The position numbers were made by a program, and so were the translations under genes. Shown here in pieces: positions 1-11,288 of a stretch of 64,000 nucleotides of DNA. The notes beneath the pieces are model-generated. The model worked only from the letters and a program-made list of their open reading frames with translations. It did no database searches and had not been told where the DNA came from. The DNA is from Gari tellinella (lineage: Eukaryota; Mollusca; Bivalvia; Cardiida; Psammobiidae): assembly GCA_922989275.2 (NCBI GenBank), contig OV277872.1, positions 29,032,119-29,096,118 on the forward strand. The letters run 5' to 3'. Position 1 is the first letter of the stretch; each line of letters begins with the position of its first letter.

Positions 1-325
1 ATCAGGTTTTCTACCCGGTCATACAACTGTTTACCAATTGATAGAAATGTATGAAAGTATTTGTCAATCACCATATTTGTTTAATATATCTTTAAAGCTT
101 TTGATAGAGTACGACACAAAGGGCTTATTAAAAAGTTACATTGCTATGGGTTAACTGGTCAATTTTTAAATCGGTTAGTGAGTCATCTCTCCAACAGAAA
201 ACAGTCTTATTGAAAAGGAATATTTCAAACTATGGTAAAACTAATGCTGGTGTCCTATTGGGTTTGTGTTAGGTCCGTTATTATATTTTATTGTATATTA
301 ATGACATACAAATGTTAAGCTGTAA
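1..325 (+). pseudogene. Non-LTR retrotransposon reverse transcriptase fragment
   Basis: Conceptual translation, shifting frame at least twice, gives pieces typical of the fingers/palm of Jockey/CR1-type reverse transcriptases. From base 2 it reads SGFLPGHTTVYQLIEMYES. A second frame around 105-210 gives DRVRHKGLIKKL and LVSHLSNRKQ, matching the usual 'AFDKVWHKGLL...YLSNRKQ' block. A third around 240-310 gives NAGV..G.VLGPLLYFI.IND. No long frame survives, so this is a dead 5'- and 3'-truncated copy. The YADD-type catalytic motif is beyond the preserved part. The clade is inferred from motif style only. Confidence 0.75.
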
Positions 326-358
326 GAACAAATACTATTCATTATATATAGTGACATC

Positions 359-554
359 TACAGTGGAGAATCTGTTATGCTTTCCCAATAAACGCGTTTA
401 CGCTAAAACTATTATTTGCAGTGCAAACAGTTTGCCACCAAGATAAACAAGAATTATCAGAATTGTCCAAAATTTGTTCTTTTTTACGTTTTAGTGCCTT
501 GCGTTTGCGTACGTTTGCGTTTAAACGGGAAAGAATAACAGATTCTCCACTGTA
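359..554. mobile_element. MITE family A, copy 1 (lacks central hairpin)
   Basis: Terminal inverted repeats CAGTGGAGAATCTGTTA and its complement are flanked by TA on both sides, as for Tc1/mariner-type insertions. Full copies in the window are about 250 bp; this one is 196 bp because the central palindrome is missing exactly between the two CAAACAGTTTG boxes. A 37-bp direct repeat with one mismatch (324-360 and 556-592) brackets the element. Confidence 0.85.
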
Positions 555-592
555 CAAGAACAAACACTATTCATTATATATAGTGACATCTA

Positions 593-1456
593 CTAACAGG
601 CACACGTGGAAGGTTCATTGCACCAGTCAGGCATCAAGGGGTTACGCCAATATATATTGCATCGTTTGAAATAGACTAATAGATGAAACCTTTTTCATCG
701 TCATTGGAAATTGTTAAGAACCAAATTAAGGTCGCCTGATTCGGATTCAAATTATTTGACAATAGTTATTCATTATTTCACTTAAATTATATCTTAACAG
801 TGAAAAGGTTTAAATAGACGATAATAGTGTCATTAAACGGGTCTAGAGTTCATATTGCACATTATCATATAATGAGGACAAACAAACGAATGTTACAATG
901 CAGCTTGCTTTAAAACGTTGTCTTCTACAATCTGTTTGACAGTTGTCTGCTATTGCTCAAAAACAAATACCGATTGGTCATTTTAACTTTAGAAACCTAA
1001 ATGCGAGAGTTGGGCATTTTGAATACCGATCAGACGCCCCGTTGCTCGGCGTTTGATGGGCATCCAAAATGTTTACAAATTCAAGCAAAGCTGCATTTAG
1101 CAGATAATGGCTTAAAATAAGATAAAACACGAGGACAATGACGGCATATAAGATATGCTTTTCAAGTTTTCTAAAAAAGATGGTAACTTATTACAGGACA
1201 CAATACATGAAATAATAGGCCAACTCTTGCAGGGATTCGATCTACATTACTTTTGTCCTGCATAAAAGTTATCCTTTGTTACGTGCCATTTTTATAAATG
1301 GTAACAGGATTATGAGAAAGTTTCTACGAACTGTATAAAATACATATTTCTTACTTTCGGAGGTAACCTGTTCAAAGATTAACACAATCTTGATAAACAC
1401 AACCTTGATATTATTTATTGCATTATCAAACATTCTTCGTGTGTTCAAAACAGTTT
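593..1456. other. Unassigned AT-rich DNA
   Basis: No gene was recognised. The only structure noted is an isolated imperfect hairpin around 1029-1070 (CAGACGCCCC...GGCGTTTGAT), a degraded copy of the palindromic cassette found in MITE families A, D and E. Confidence 0.4.
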
Positions 1457-2411
1457 GTTAAGGGTGCATCAAACCCATTAGCGAATTTTTCAAAGTATTT
1501 CTCTTTTTCTCTTTCATGTTTATTTTGAAAGAGCTATGAAAAAAAAACAGGATAAAAACATATGTTGGTGTGCATTATTTTGCACTACGGCAATTTGGAA
1601 AAAGTGTGTCAAATTCAGACTTTTTCTCAAATTTTGTAAAATTTTAAATATAAGCTTCAATAAAATCTATTTGAAATGAAAACAGATATGGTAATTTTGT
1701 TTTTCATTATGTGTTTCATGTCTAGGAAACCATTTGACATAAAGAAACTAAATCAAGATCAAATAGACACCAGATTGGGAAAATATGAATCTCTGAATCA
1801 ACAACATGGTTTTTATCGGTAATGATATTATATATTTTTTTTTTAAAAAAAAAAGTGAAAGAGAAATAGTAAAAAAAAGAGAAAATATTTCTAGTATGTA
1901 ACCTTTTCTTATATTCTACCGGATGGAAATCCATACAAAGACAATTAGAAATATGAAAAACAAATTGATACGTTAGTGTTGAAAATTTTGAGTTATTGAA
2001 GAAAAAGGAGTTATCTCCCTTTACAAATTTTACAAAAAAGTACCATATCGATGATATTTAGAGATTTATAAATGTCACATTTGGTGCCTGTTTTGTCTTA
2101 AATCAATTTGTTTATGAAGAAATACTACAATAGATATGCAATAAATAAGACAAAACAAAATTATCATGGTTGTTTTCATTTGAAATGGATTTTATTGAAG
2201 CGGGCTGTTTGAAAATGACAAAATAAGAAAAAGTGGGTGGGGTAAATTTTACACCCTTTAAAAAGGCCGTAGAGCCAAAGTAGTACACCAGAATGTACAC
2301 ATTCTTTATTTTGTCATTCATCTTAAATAGCTCTTCAATACAAAACCATCATAGAGTGTTTACATATACTTTGAAAATTTCCCAAATTCAAGAATTTGAT
2401 ACACCCTTAAC
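1457..2411. mobile_element. TTAA-flanked DNA element O, copy 1
   Basis: Ends in inverted repeats GTTAAGGGTGCATCAAA (left) and TTTGATACACCCTTAAC (right), with similarity continuing inward for about 50 bp (TTTTCAAAGTAT on both sides). TTAA at each end suggests a piggyBac-like target site. The 0.95-kb interior is AT-rich and holds no convincing transposase, so it is non-autonomous. Its last ~220 bp recur at 5634-5850. Confidence 0.65.
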
Positions 2412-2687
2412 GGCAAACGCAACCAATTCGTGAGACATCTAGTGGCTCTTAACGAAGTACGTTAAATCAAGCGTCGTTACTCAACGAAATCGTGCTTATC
2501 GGTTACCTCCCGTAGATACTTTCGGTTTCAAACAATCTCCATTAATCGCGTAATATAGACGTTAAATGCATGAAATTGTACTTGATAAATGAAAGTATGT
2601 AAACTTTGGCAAATACATCATTAGGCTAAGTTAATAACCCAGAATATCAATCAAATTGAGTATAAGCGTGAACCCGAGATCACTATA

Positions 2688-2845
2688 GGAATAAACAAGA
2701 TATTTTTGCCGTTCATGACGGTATGAACACATTAGCTTCGCAGGGGGTAAGTTGTCTTAAACGCCCGAAGGGCGTTTACGATAAACCTACCCTACGAAGC
2801 TAATGTGTACATACCGAGTGAACGGCAAAAAATGTTGTTTATTCC
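2688..2845. repeat. 158-bp near-perfect hairpin
   Basis: GGAATAAACAA...GCCGTTCATGACGGTATG...ACATTAGCTTCG is followed by its reverse complement, ending TTGTTTATTCC. The centre AACGCCCGAAGGGCGTTT is itself a palindrome. It is probably a foldback-type MITE; no target-site duplication was clear. Confidence 0.7.
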
Positions 2846-3882
2846 TTATATTTATATTTTTATGTTCTGTCTTGTCCATTTAATGTGTATTTTGACCAGA
2901 TTTGTTTTCATGTATATGAATATATCATATACCGGCCAAATAGGTTTGATAGATGTAATCCTGGATGTAACAGCCATTCGATCTCTATAATATACGGTGT
3001 GAAATGTAGTCCAAAATACATGTTTCGGAATTGATTACAAAGTCAAAGTTTTACCCAGTAAACTGTCACTGTGTGCTTAACGAACAAATATAAGACATTA
3101 AAAATAACAAATGCAACTAAATATCTATGATTAATGCATTTTGTTAAACAAAAAATAGGTCGCACATGTTTATTCCAGCCTTATTACACGCCATAGCAAC
3201 CATTAGCTGGTCGCTAGGTCGGTATCGCTTCGGCGGAGACTCCGCCCTCTTTTTAACGTGCTGGAACCAGTTTCGAGTTGTAGGTTTCTAGAGGGATGAC
3301 CTGCGAATTTTTAATACGATTACATAAAGACTTTACAGGGTGAATGTAAATATATAGAAAAAGCCGTCTGCTTATTTAGGCCGTTAGTTTATGTATGAAA
3401 GTGCCTATAGTTACATATATGCTGTAAAAACTGTGTACATGTTAGTCGATAAATGTATATGATATCTGATATATGCAATAAAATATGATTAAATCTATAG
3501 TTTCAAAAGAAGCATTATAACTAATGCGGGTTTTTCTTACCATTGTCGTATTATTCACACCTATAGCTTTTATTGTGAGAAGTTTCATCAATTCATTTCG
3601 GGCAGATTTTGATTGAGTGGGTGTTTTCATTGAATTGGAGCCGAAAACAATTTAGAAAAATGCATATATATCAGGCAACAAACTATACTCTTTGCATCAT
3701 ATTTTTAGTGAGCATCACTTTTTAACTGTTTTAATGTTTCGTTGTGCCAATTGTTACTTTACATGATTTACGAAAGGCAAAATAACACATGCCGACTCTT
3801 TGTCGAGAATGGCTACATCATACATTTCAAATATCCATAGACAAAAAAATACCCTTTTTTGCCATGGTACTTAAATAGGTAA
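2846..3882. other. Unassigned DNA
   Basis: No gene or complete repeat was recognised. A small GC-richer patch lies near 3170-3260 in otherwise AT-rich sequence. Confidence 0.35.
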
Positions 3883-5099
3883 CGGGTCAACTCGGCCAAA
3901 AACCAACTCGGCCACGGTCCAACTCGGCCAAAAACCAACTCGGCCTGATCCAACTCGGCAAATTTTTATAAATTATTATTGCTGAATATATTTTAATATG
4001 GGTGAATAATATATGTTAATCTTAGGCTTACATACTTCGAATAAAGAGTATAAAATGTATATGCTTGTAAAAACAAGTAATTGAACTTCATATACTGAAA
4101 TGCTTCCTAATGTTGAACCATATAGATCTATTCTTTATTCGAAGTTTTGGTATCGAAGATGGGAACGTGGAACCCGCTATTGTGAGCACAAATAAGATAA
4201 GACAAGCTATGATAAGACGAATTTAATGTCGGCAAGATAATTTGCATATTATATATTATAATAAATAGTCATGGAATATCACAATAATTAGTATTAACCA
4301 ATGCTTTACATTAACTATCACATGCTCTCTGGTGTTAACCGTAATTTATCCTAAGAAACATTTGTAATTGGGGTAATTCAGTGAAGTGCTTAAACAAATA
4401 TATTACGACTTTGCTAAAAACCTCTTGACATCTTACCCTCAAGCTTTAATGCACGTGCTGTACGTGCACCACGCGATTAAATTTGATATTTTCTGTAATT
4501 ATTTCACTGACATCTAATTTACAAATACTGCGCCGATATTTATATCTTAATAATGAGATATATACTATTCATATAACATTTAAGTACAGTGTGTAGAATC
4601 AAGGATTGTCAAATAGTTTTGATCCTGATCATACGCCGAGTTACTCTGCATAATTATGCTCATAGTCAACCCTATTTGCTAACAGTTTAATCAATAGTGT
4701 ATTGTATTGTATTGTTGATTGTTGTTGTTGAATAATGATCAAGTTGTAGAGATAATGTTCATTTGTATTAATTAACAATTATAGAATTACACCTATCAAC
4801 AATAAGATCTAGTCCTACTACTACAATACTTTAGCTACAACTACTATTAAAGTACTTTGACTCAAATTTTTGTAATTCAACATGAAGACATAACAACAAC
4901 CTTATATTTAGTGAACATTATTTTATTAGTCTTGATAAAAAGCTTGATAAACTTTATTCATATCACTAACTTTCCTATAGATATCTATTGAAATAAAAAA
5001 ATAATCTGGCCGAGTTGGACCATAATATCTGGCCGAGTGGGACCATAATTACTGGCCGAGTTGGACTGGGCCGAGTTGGTTTTAGGCCGAGTTGACCCG
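3883..5099. mobile_element. Foldback element with CCAACTCGGCC subrepeat arms
   Basis: The left arm (3883-3960) begins CGGGTCAACTCGGCC and contains five variants of CAACTCGGC. The right arm (about 5000-5099) is its complement, ending GGCCGAGTTGACCCG. The roughly 1-kb interior is AT-rich, has no ORF of note, and contains a secondary inverted pair near 4040 and 4135 (CTTCGAATAAAGAG/CTTTATTCGAAG). The architecture is that of a non-autonomous foldback transposon. The family is not recognised. Confidence 0.7.
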
Positions 5100-5633
5100 C
5101 ATTTCTAGAAATAGCAATTTTAAAAAACAAATGAATGCTGTTCTCTTCCGTTCGAAGTTAGCTTACAGTAAAGAAACTATAACCGATGTTTGTATTATAA
5201 AATATGTACCTGACCTAATGTGTTGAATGTGTGTTAGGAAAGTTCTCATGTATTTGTAGAATTGTACAAACTGAGAAAATAAAGAGTATTTGAAATGAAT
5301 TGAATTATTTTGATAATACTTGCACACAATTATAAGTTCTTAAAAGTGTCCTCCTCCTGAAATTGAATCAACAGTTACCTGCCCCTGTCATACACAGATT
5401 TGCTTCAAACGGCTTTATTTTAGTATTGTTTAGGCCTAAACATTGTTTGAATGGATGGAATTTTATAAACTTTGTAAAAAGCTTTTGAATGTTGATCTTT
5501 AAAGTAGACAGGTGATCACCATTTTCCCCTTCCTCCCACAATAAAGTTTGTCACTTTCTTCTCGACAATCGCTGCGGCAGGGGATATCAGCTCTAAAGCC
5601 ACGATCTCACTGTCCCGGTTTGGGTCCCCGGTG

Positions 5634-5850
5634 ATGGATTTTATTGAAGCGGGCTGTTTGAAAAGGACAAAATAAGAGAAAGTGGGTGGGGTAAATTTTA
5701 CATGGCCATGGAGCCAACTGTTGTTCACCAAAATGTACACTTTTTCTTTTTTTTCATTCATCTTAAATAGCTCTTCAATACAAAACCATCATAAAGTGTT
5801 TTCATATACTTTGAAAAATTCTTAAATTCATGACATTGATACACCCTTAA
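5634..5850 (+). mobile_element. Element O, truncated copy 2
   Basis: Matches the last ~220 bp of the element at 1457-2411 in the same orientation (ATTTTATTGAAGCGGGCTG ... ATACACCCTTAA). The left end is missing. The sequence just upstream (5515-5633) is not shared, so the copy is truncated or chimeric. Confidence 0.65.
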
Positions 5851-6459
5851 GGCGTCATTGAGAGTAAAAACAGTCCCTGATCAGATAACAGCGCAGTCCC
5901 TTGTCAGATAACTCTGTCAGGAGCTGTCTGATCTGGGGCTACGCTGTTTGCAAAAATCATCAATATATGCTGTTAGCAGGTGAAGGTTCAGGCAGGCGCT
6001 TGCAAGATGAAAGGAACTGAAAGCTCCTGTAGGCGTTTTCCTTTACTGTCACCCCTTTATCAGCATAAATGTATACGATGTTGCACTTCGGAAAAATGCG
6101 ATTGATTGGTAATTCTCTGTGAATGTTCAATAATGTTGGCAGCTGAAAGCAATATAATAATTAAGGAAAAACTGCTTTAGGAGCTTTCTTATTTGCTTTT
6201 AAATTGCTATAAGCAGTCACCTGACTTAAACAAAAATTGCCATTTGCACTAACGTCTATGAACAAACATAGATTGAAAGTAAAGGGGAAAATCTTCCCTT
6301 TGTTTGAAAATTACACTGCGGTTGTCCTTTGTTCTTGAAAAAGCTAAAGGTATAGAACTTTGGTAGCTATATACTCTGTGAAAAACATAAAATGATAATT
6401 AACCCTTTGCATGCTGAGTAAGTTTCATTGATTTGGTCAGCTTCTCTGCCTTAGAAATA
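5851..6459. repeat. Degenerate hairpin remnants related to MITE H
   Basis: Fragments such as GAAAGCTCCTGTAGGCG (about 6020) and GCTTTAGGAGCTTTCTTATT with GCAGTCACCTGACTTAAAC (about 6173-6232) resemble the interior of the MITEs at 11516 and 11843. Termini are not preserved. Nothing else was recognised. Confidence 0.4.
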
Positions 6460-6803
6460 TACAGTATTTCCTCTCTGCAACGGCCCTCCCGACAACGACT
6501 CGCTCCTTACAACGACCATTGCCGCTGTTCCCAAAACAAAATAATAATGTCCAATCTTTTCACGACTGCAATACAGTCAACTTAAACTTGTCGTCTGCTG
6601 TTTTTCTCTAATTTACATACTAGACATTTTGACAGAAAAAAACTATAATGACGAGTGGCAAACAGCTTGATTCCTGACCAGACGCCGCGTTACGCGGCGT
6701 CTGATCTTGATTCAAACTGTTTGCAAATGTAAGACAAATTTACCTCCCTACAACGAATCCCTCCGACCAACGCACATATTTTTGTCTCTCATTGGGTGTC
6801 GTT

Positions 6804-6838
<35 letters not shown>

Positions 6839-6842
6839 TGTA
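6460..6842 (-). mobile_element. MITE family D, copy 1, with AG microsatellite in one end
   Basis: The family end TACAGTRTTYCCTCTCTACAACG is present in a diverged form at the left. The central hairpin GACGCCGCGTTACGCGGCGTC lies near 6680-6710. At the right end the normal GTTGTAGAGAGGGA has expanded into a pure AG tract (6806-6835) before GCGCTGTA. TA flanks both ends. Confidence 0.8.
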
Positions 6843-7162
6843 TTTTCAACCTCAGTTTTTAAAAGAAAAGTCATTATAACAATCAGTTTGGATCTAGATC
6901 AGGCCTCACGTTTGTTGGACCTGTTATGGATCCAAACTATTTGCAAAAGTTAATAACAATTTTAAAATTCACTGCTAACATGCAAAGAGTTAAATTGTTA
7001 TAGAATTGTCACAAAGTGGCTAACGGTTCCCTAACCAAATCTACAGCAACAAATCGTACCAAGATCGTAAACAAATTATACTAGAAAAGAAATGCCAATA
7101 CTCTCTATTGAGGAAACAACTTTACAGATTCACTGAGGTAGATAGAGTGCAACGCAGAGCTC

Positions 7163-7318
7163 AAGTAAGAGGGAGTAAACTGTACAAATCCAACATTTTC
7201 TCAATCATTTCAGCACCAAACCCTGTGGAAGAGACGATTTTAATGAGTCATGACACCATAGGGTTTAATGCAGAAATACATATTTTATTTTGTTTAAAAT
7301 ACACCCCATATCTGGAGC
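7163..7318 (+). mobile_element. MITE family B, diverged copy 1
   Basis: Similar to 9108-9297 and 16094-16282: GGGAGTAAACTG.ACAAATCCAAC, an internal GAGACGATTTTAATGAGT, then GACACCATAGGGTTT and a right end ATCTGGAGCC. The left half of the internal hairpin is lost. Confidence 0.6.
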
Positions 7319-7329
7319 CAAGGGTCAAT

Positions 7330-7468
7330 TTTCATAAAATTCGTACGACAAAAAACCGCCTTAAGTCAAACTTTTATAATACATGTACATTAAATTTCTG
7401 GTTTCTCTATATAATCCTGTCTTGTGACATCTCTTTGGAATCGTCTTTTCAAGACGATTCCAACTAGA
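7330..7468 (+). mobile_element. Half copy of MITE family C
   Basis: TTTCATAAAATTCGTACGACAA through CTTGTGACATCTCTTTGGAATCG to the central hairpin CTTTTCAAGACGATTCCAA matches the left half of the elements at 53334 and 59450. The right half is absent. Confidence 0.6.
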
Positions 7469-7504
7469 TATGGCAGTGATCCCCCAGCTAAACCGGACAT
7501 GTGC

Positions 7505-8696
7505 AGGGACAACATAAATTTCGGGTTTACAATGTAGAGCCCTTGGTCTCTTAATTGCAAAATCCAAAAGTATTGGATATAAATAATGTTTTCGAGAAGC
7601 TGTATGAAACTATGGTATGGCCTGTCATTGCATACTCTGTATCTCTATGGGGCAATAAGTCATACTCATGTATAAATGCCATTCAAATTAGGGCCATGAG
7701 GTTCTATCTTGGCACAGGTAAGTATACCCTAACTGCTGCTCTTTATGGCGAGGTAGGATGGAAGCCACCACATGTGAAACAGTGGAAGGTGGTATAGGTT
7801 TGAGACTATGGATAAAAATAGATTAAACTATAGAGTGTTTAACTACTGCCTTACAAAGCAAGGTAATAAATGCAGAAATTGGCAATATTACTATACTCAG
7901 CATTTATTCAATCTGAACTTGTCAATTTTGACTTTTAACTGTAAACCTCACTTGTCTAAGAAATACAGTCTATGATTAGTTATATTCAAGATTGGAGAAG
8001 ATGTATAAATCAAGAAACTAGTAAGAGTGGAAATGGAAGGAATAACTGAAGATCTTACAGGCTACTTAAGCAAAACTATGGCACAGAACTGTATATCCTT
8101 AACAATATGCCTATTAAACATAGATCTGCTCTGGCAAAATTTAGATGTGGTGTAGCACCAATAAGACTAGAAACTGGCAGATATGAGAATCTAACAGTAG
8201 AACAAAAAATCTGTCCTATATGTAATAATTCAGTTGAAACAGAAACTCATGTTCTACTGCACTGTCCTGCATACAGTGGAGAATTTGTTATTCTTTCCCG
8301 TTTAAACGCAAACGTACACAAACGCAAAGCACTAAAACGTAGAAAAGAACAACTTTTGGACAATTTTGATAATTCTTGTTTATCTTGGTGCCAAACAGTT
8401 TGGAGCCTGATCAGACGCCGGGTTACCCGGCGTCTGATATGGCTCCAAACTGTTTGCACTACGAATAATAGTTTTAGCGTAAACGCGTTTATTGGGAAAG
8501 AATAATAGATTCTCCACTGTACCAATCCATAAGAAATATTCTATTTGAAAAGGCGGTTAAAGTAAATGAAAACTTTCTCAATTTAAACGATGAAGATAAA
8601 TTCAGTTTTATCCTCTCCAATGATGAATTAGTGAAATTATCAGCCAAAACCTGTTTTTCTATTCTTAAACTTAGATCTGATCATTTGTATAAATGA
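7505..8696 (+). pseudogene. Non-LTR retrotransposon ORF2 C-terminal region, split by a MITE
   Basis: Frameshifted coding remnant of the post-RT part of an ORF2-type protein. Around 7540-7797 it reads VFEKLYETMVWPVIAYSVSLWG, then AMRFYLGTGKYT and EVGWKPPHVKQWKVV, a well-known block of molluscan non-LTR elements. Around 8100-8270 it reads IKHRSALAKFRCGVAPIRLE and CPICNNSVETETHVLLHCPAY, with a CX2C...HX4C zinc-binding-like cluster. After MITE A (8272-8521) the frame resumes with RNILFEKAVKVNENFLNL and ends SDHLYK and a TGA at 8694-8696. Frame breaks and the insertion make it non-functional. Domain order is observed; the exact clade is not determined. Confidence 0.8.
8272..8521 (+). mobile_element. 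MITE family A, copy 2, inside a retrotransposon ORF
   Basis: A 250-bp element with TA at both ends and TIR CAGTGGAGAAT. The central hairpin GACGCCGGGTTACCCGGCGTC is intact. It interrupts the reverse-transcriptase-derived frame between CPAY and RNILFEKA, so it is younger than that retrotransposon. Confidence 0.9.
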
Positions 8697-8984
8697 GCTA
8701 TTTGAATATAAGGGGCAGAGCCCCTGTGATTATGTATATATCCATGTAAATCTGATACCTGAGTCCTTATTTCTCCACTGAACCCTATGGGTGACTACTC
8801 ACTGGGACTGTCTAAAATAGACAACTCTAGTGAGAGGTCACCAGTTTTGTGGGGTTTGGGGGAGATATGAGGTTTATGGACTCTGAGGTATGCATCATTA
8901 ACAGGCTGCTGATGGATGTATAGATCAAGAACATTTTCTTAACCAGTTAGTAGTTTTAATGTATGAATCTTTTATCAACAATAG

Positions 8985-9102
8985 TAGTATAGAAATGGTG
9001 GGAGTAGTTTCATAAATGTGAATATTTGACTCATGGGGGAGAGTAATATTCACATATTATGAAGATTGGACTCATGATTGAGAATATTTACTCAAACAGT
9101 GT
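8985..9102 (+). repeat. Dispersed repeat R, copy 1
   Basis: TAGTATAGAAATGGTGGGAG...GTGAATATTTGACTCATGGGGGAGAG...AGAATATTTACTC recurs inverted at 15096-15190. In both places a family B end (CCAGATAAGGGGG) follows within about 30 bp, so R and B may be parts of one larger composite element. Confidence 0.65.
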
Positions 9103-9107
9103 TAGCC

Positions 9108-9297
9108 GGGCCCCAGATAAGGGGGAGTAAATTGAACAAACCCGACATTTTCTCACTCATTAGAACACCAAATCCTTTGGTGTTACTACTCATTAGAATC
9201 GTCTCTTCGAGACGATTCTAATGAGTAATGACACCATAGGGTTTTAAGCAGAAATAAAGATTTTAGTTTTTGAAATACCCCCCTTATCTGGAGCCCT
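9108..9297 (+). mobile_element. MITE family B, copy 2
   Basis: TIRs GGGCCCCAGATAAGGGGG and CCCCTTATCTGGAGCCC. The central perfect hairpin is ATTAGAATCGTCTCTTCGAG plus its complement, next to CACCATAGGG. Confidence 0.75.
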
Positions 9298-9406
9298 GTT
9301 GTTAGTAAGTTCCATATTTAATGCAAAGGTACCTTGAGTAAGTTGTCTCTTTGGTTTGCTTCTTCAAAATAAGTTATTAAATATGCATCACATGTACAAT
9401 ACTTTA

Positions 9407-9667
9407 TTAACCCATTACTTCATGCATGCGTCTTTATACGTCTTTATACGTCTTTAATTCATTTATCTATGGAAGAAAATAGTTTCACTTTAGACAATCA
9501 TGAAAATGTGGCATAAGAAAAGTATCTATATTCTAGCAGATTGTATCTGAAAGCAGACTGAAAGCATAGCAGAATGCGTATTTAGGCACATTCTGTTTTA
9601 CTTTCAACATGTTTTAAGTGGCCATCCATCTGTAACACCAAAAACAAACTATGAGGTAATGGGTTAA
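9407..9667 (-). mobile_element. piggyBac-like MITE family F, copy 1
   Basis: Starts TTAACCCATTAC and ends GTAATGGGTTAA: a TTAA target with CCC termini, the piggyBac signature. A degraded interior hairpin derived from AGCAGAATGCGCC/GGCGCATTCTGC lies near 9560-9605. Confidence 0.7.
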
Positions 9668-10128
9668 ACACAGAGTAAAGGGTTACCTCATCTAGTCCTT
9701 CTATAGTGCCAAATGCTATGTAAATATGGTGATTCTAGTCCTTTTGCTAGAGCCTAATGCTATGTATTTTATAATTGTTGTTAAACTGTGATAAAAGTGT
9801 GAAAGATTTCATTGTGTGAGCCATTTCCAAGTTAGCAGAACCATAGATGAAAGTCCAAAACTTCCAAACAAACCCAAAATCTGCCAGCTTCTGTAGCAGC
9901 TAACATATATTAGTATACTCTGTAAGCTTATGACAATTTTTCATAGGTCATTATATATTTAGTATCATTTTTGTAACCATAAATTTACTTCTTGAATAAC
10001 TGATATCTGAATCATCTGACTTTGATGTTTCCACCAGGTCACAACATGATTTAATAACCATACTAGTGGGAATGAGTAATTAAGTGGACTCTTACAAGAC
10101 AAGATATTAAGATACACACTGAATATTT

Positions 10129-10172
<44 letters not shown>

Positions 10173-11288
10173 TGCTTGCGTGTTTTATAGTTCATAGTGC
10201 CAAACGCTTTGTACATTTTTGATTGTTTAATTGCAACAGCAGTCGGTTTCACAGCTCTACATAAGGGAGGTTAAGTAGAGGGTTAATTTCCCCTACTGAG
10301 CTGACCTGACCTGACCTGACCGAGTTTAGATAATTGAAATTTTACATCTTACATTGAAATTATAATTGCCTTCATCCTATATTTATTGAAGATTCGTATC
10401 AGCATTCCTCACTGAGAATAGTTTGACCTAGAAAGTATAAATTTGGTCATGTTAATCTTCTGTTTGCTGAAAAACAAATCCTGAAAACTTTGCAAACAGT
10501 TTGGATTCAGATGAGACTGAGAGTTAACATAGGCCTCATCAGAATCTAAATTGGTTAATAGTTGTCCTTTGAAACAAGTTTTTACAGAGAAATGAAAAAA
10601 GATCCAAATTTTGTAAAAGGTAAAATCTTTTAGCTGACAAGATTTTTGCAGACTGAAGGTTAGGGTTATACAGTAGTATGTCAAACTCTATCTCAGAAGC
10701 ATCTCATGACTATTTTGACACTTTACCTTTAAACTGGTCTTTTAATTTAGAATGAATAAGTGCATTTGCAAGCTTAAAGTAGAGATAACTGATACTCATT
10801 CAAAGAGATATAGTTTTTGTTTCAACCAAGTACTACCTCAAGTTATAAATACTAGTCTGTAATGAGTATTTCAAAATCTGTATTGATTATATATGGCAGG
10901 TTGTGATGAGATTGCTGTTACAAGGTTAGCTACATTGTACAGTGTAGTCTGTGTTTAACAACAATGAAAACTCTTAATCAAGGAACAGGTGAATGTTTCA
11001 TTACAGGAGCTTTCTGCTTTACTTGATACAGAAACTTTCTGCTTTACCCTATGCATGAAGCTGTAAGTCCCATAACTATTGAAAGGTTGTTTTATACAGA
11101 CTTAACTGTACATTTAGGCTGTAATTATCATGTTATGATTGTTTCAAATGTTTACTTTTTTTAAAAAAATTGTTTTGACCACAGTTCTACCTCATGTTGT
11201 AAGATATACACTTGATCAGTGAGACACATATCGCTCTAATATATGTATCAAACAAACAAGGTAGATCTTGTTGGACTAGTTTTATTAC
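9668..11288. other. Unassigned AT-rich DNA with microsatellite
   Basis: No gene was recognised. It holds a (TG) microsatellite at 10130-10170, a short (TGACC)n run near 10300-10320, and a degraded hairpin near 10490-10555 resembling the shared MITE cassette. Confidence 0.4.
10130..10170. repeat. (TG)n microsatellite
   Basis: About 20 uninterrupted TG units. Confidence 0.97.

Noticed and set aside
7108..7467. 119-codon frame
   Set aside because: Composed of MITE B followed by half of MITE C; no protein family resemblance.
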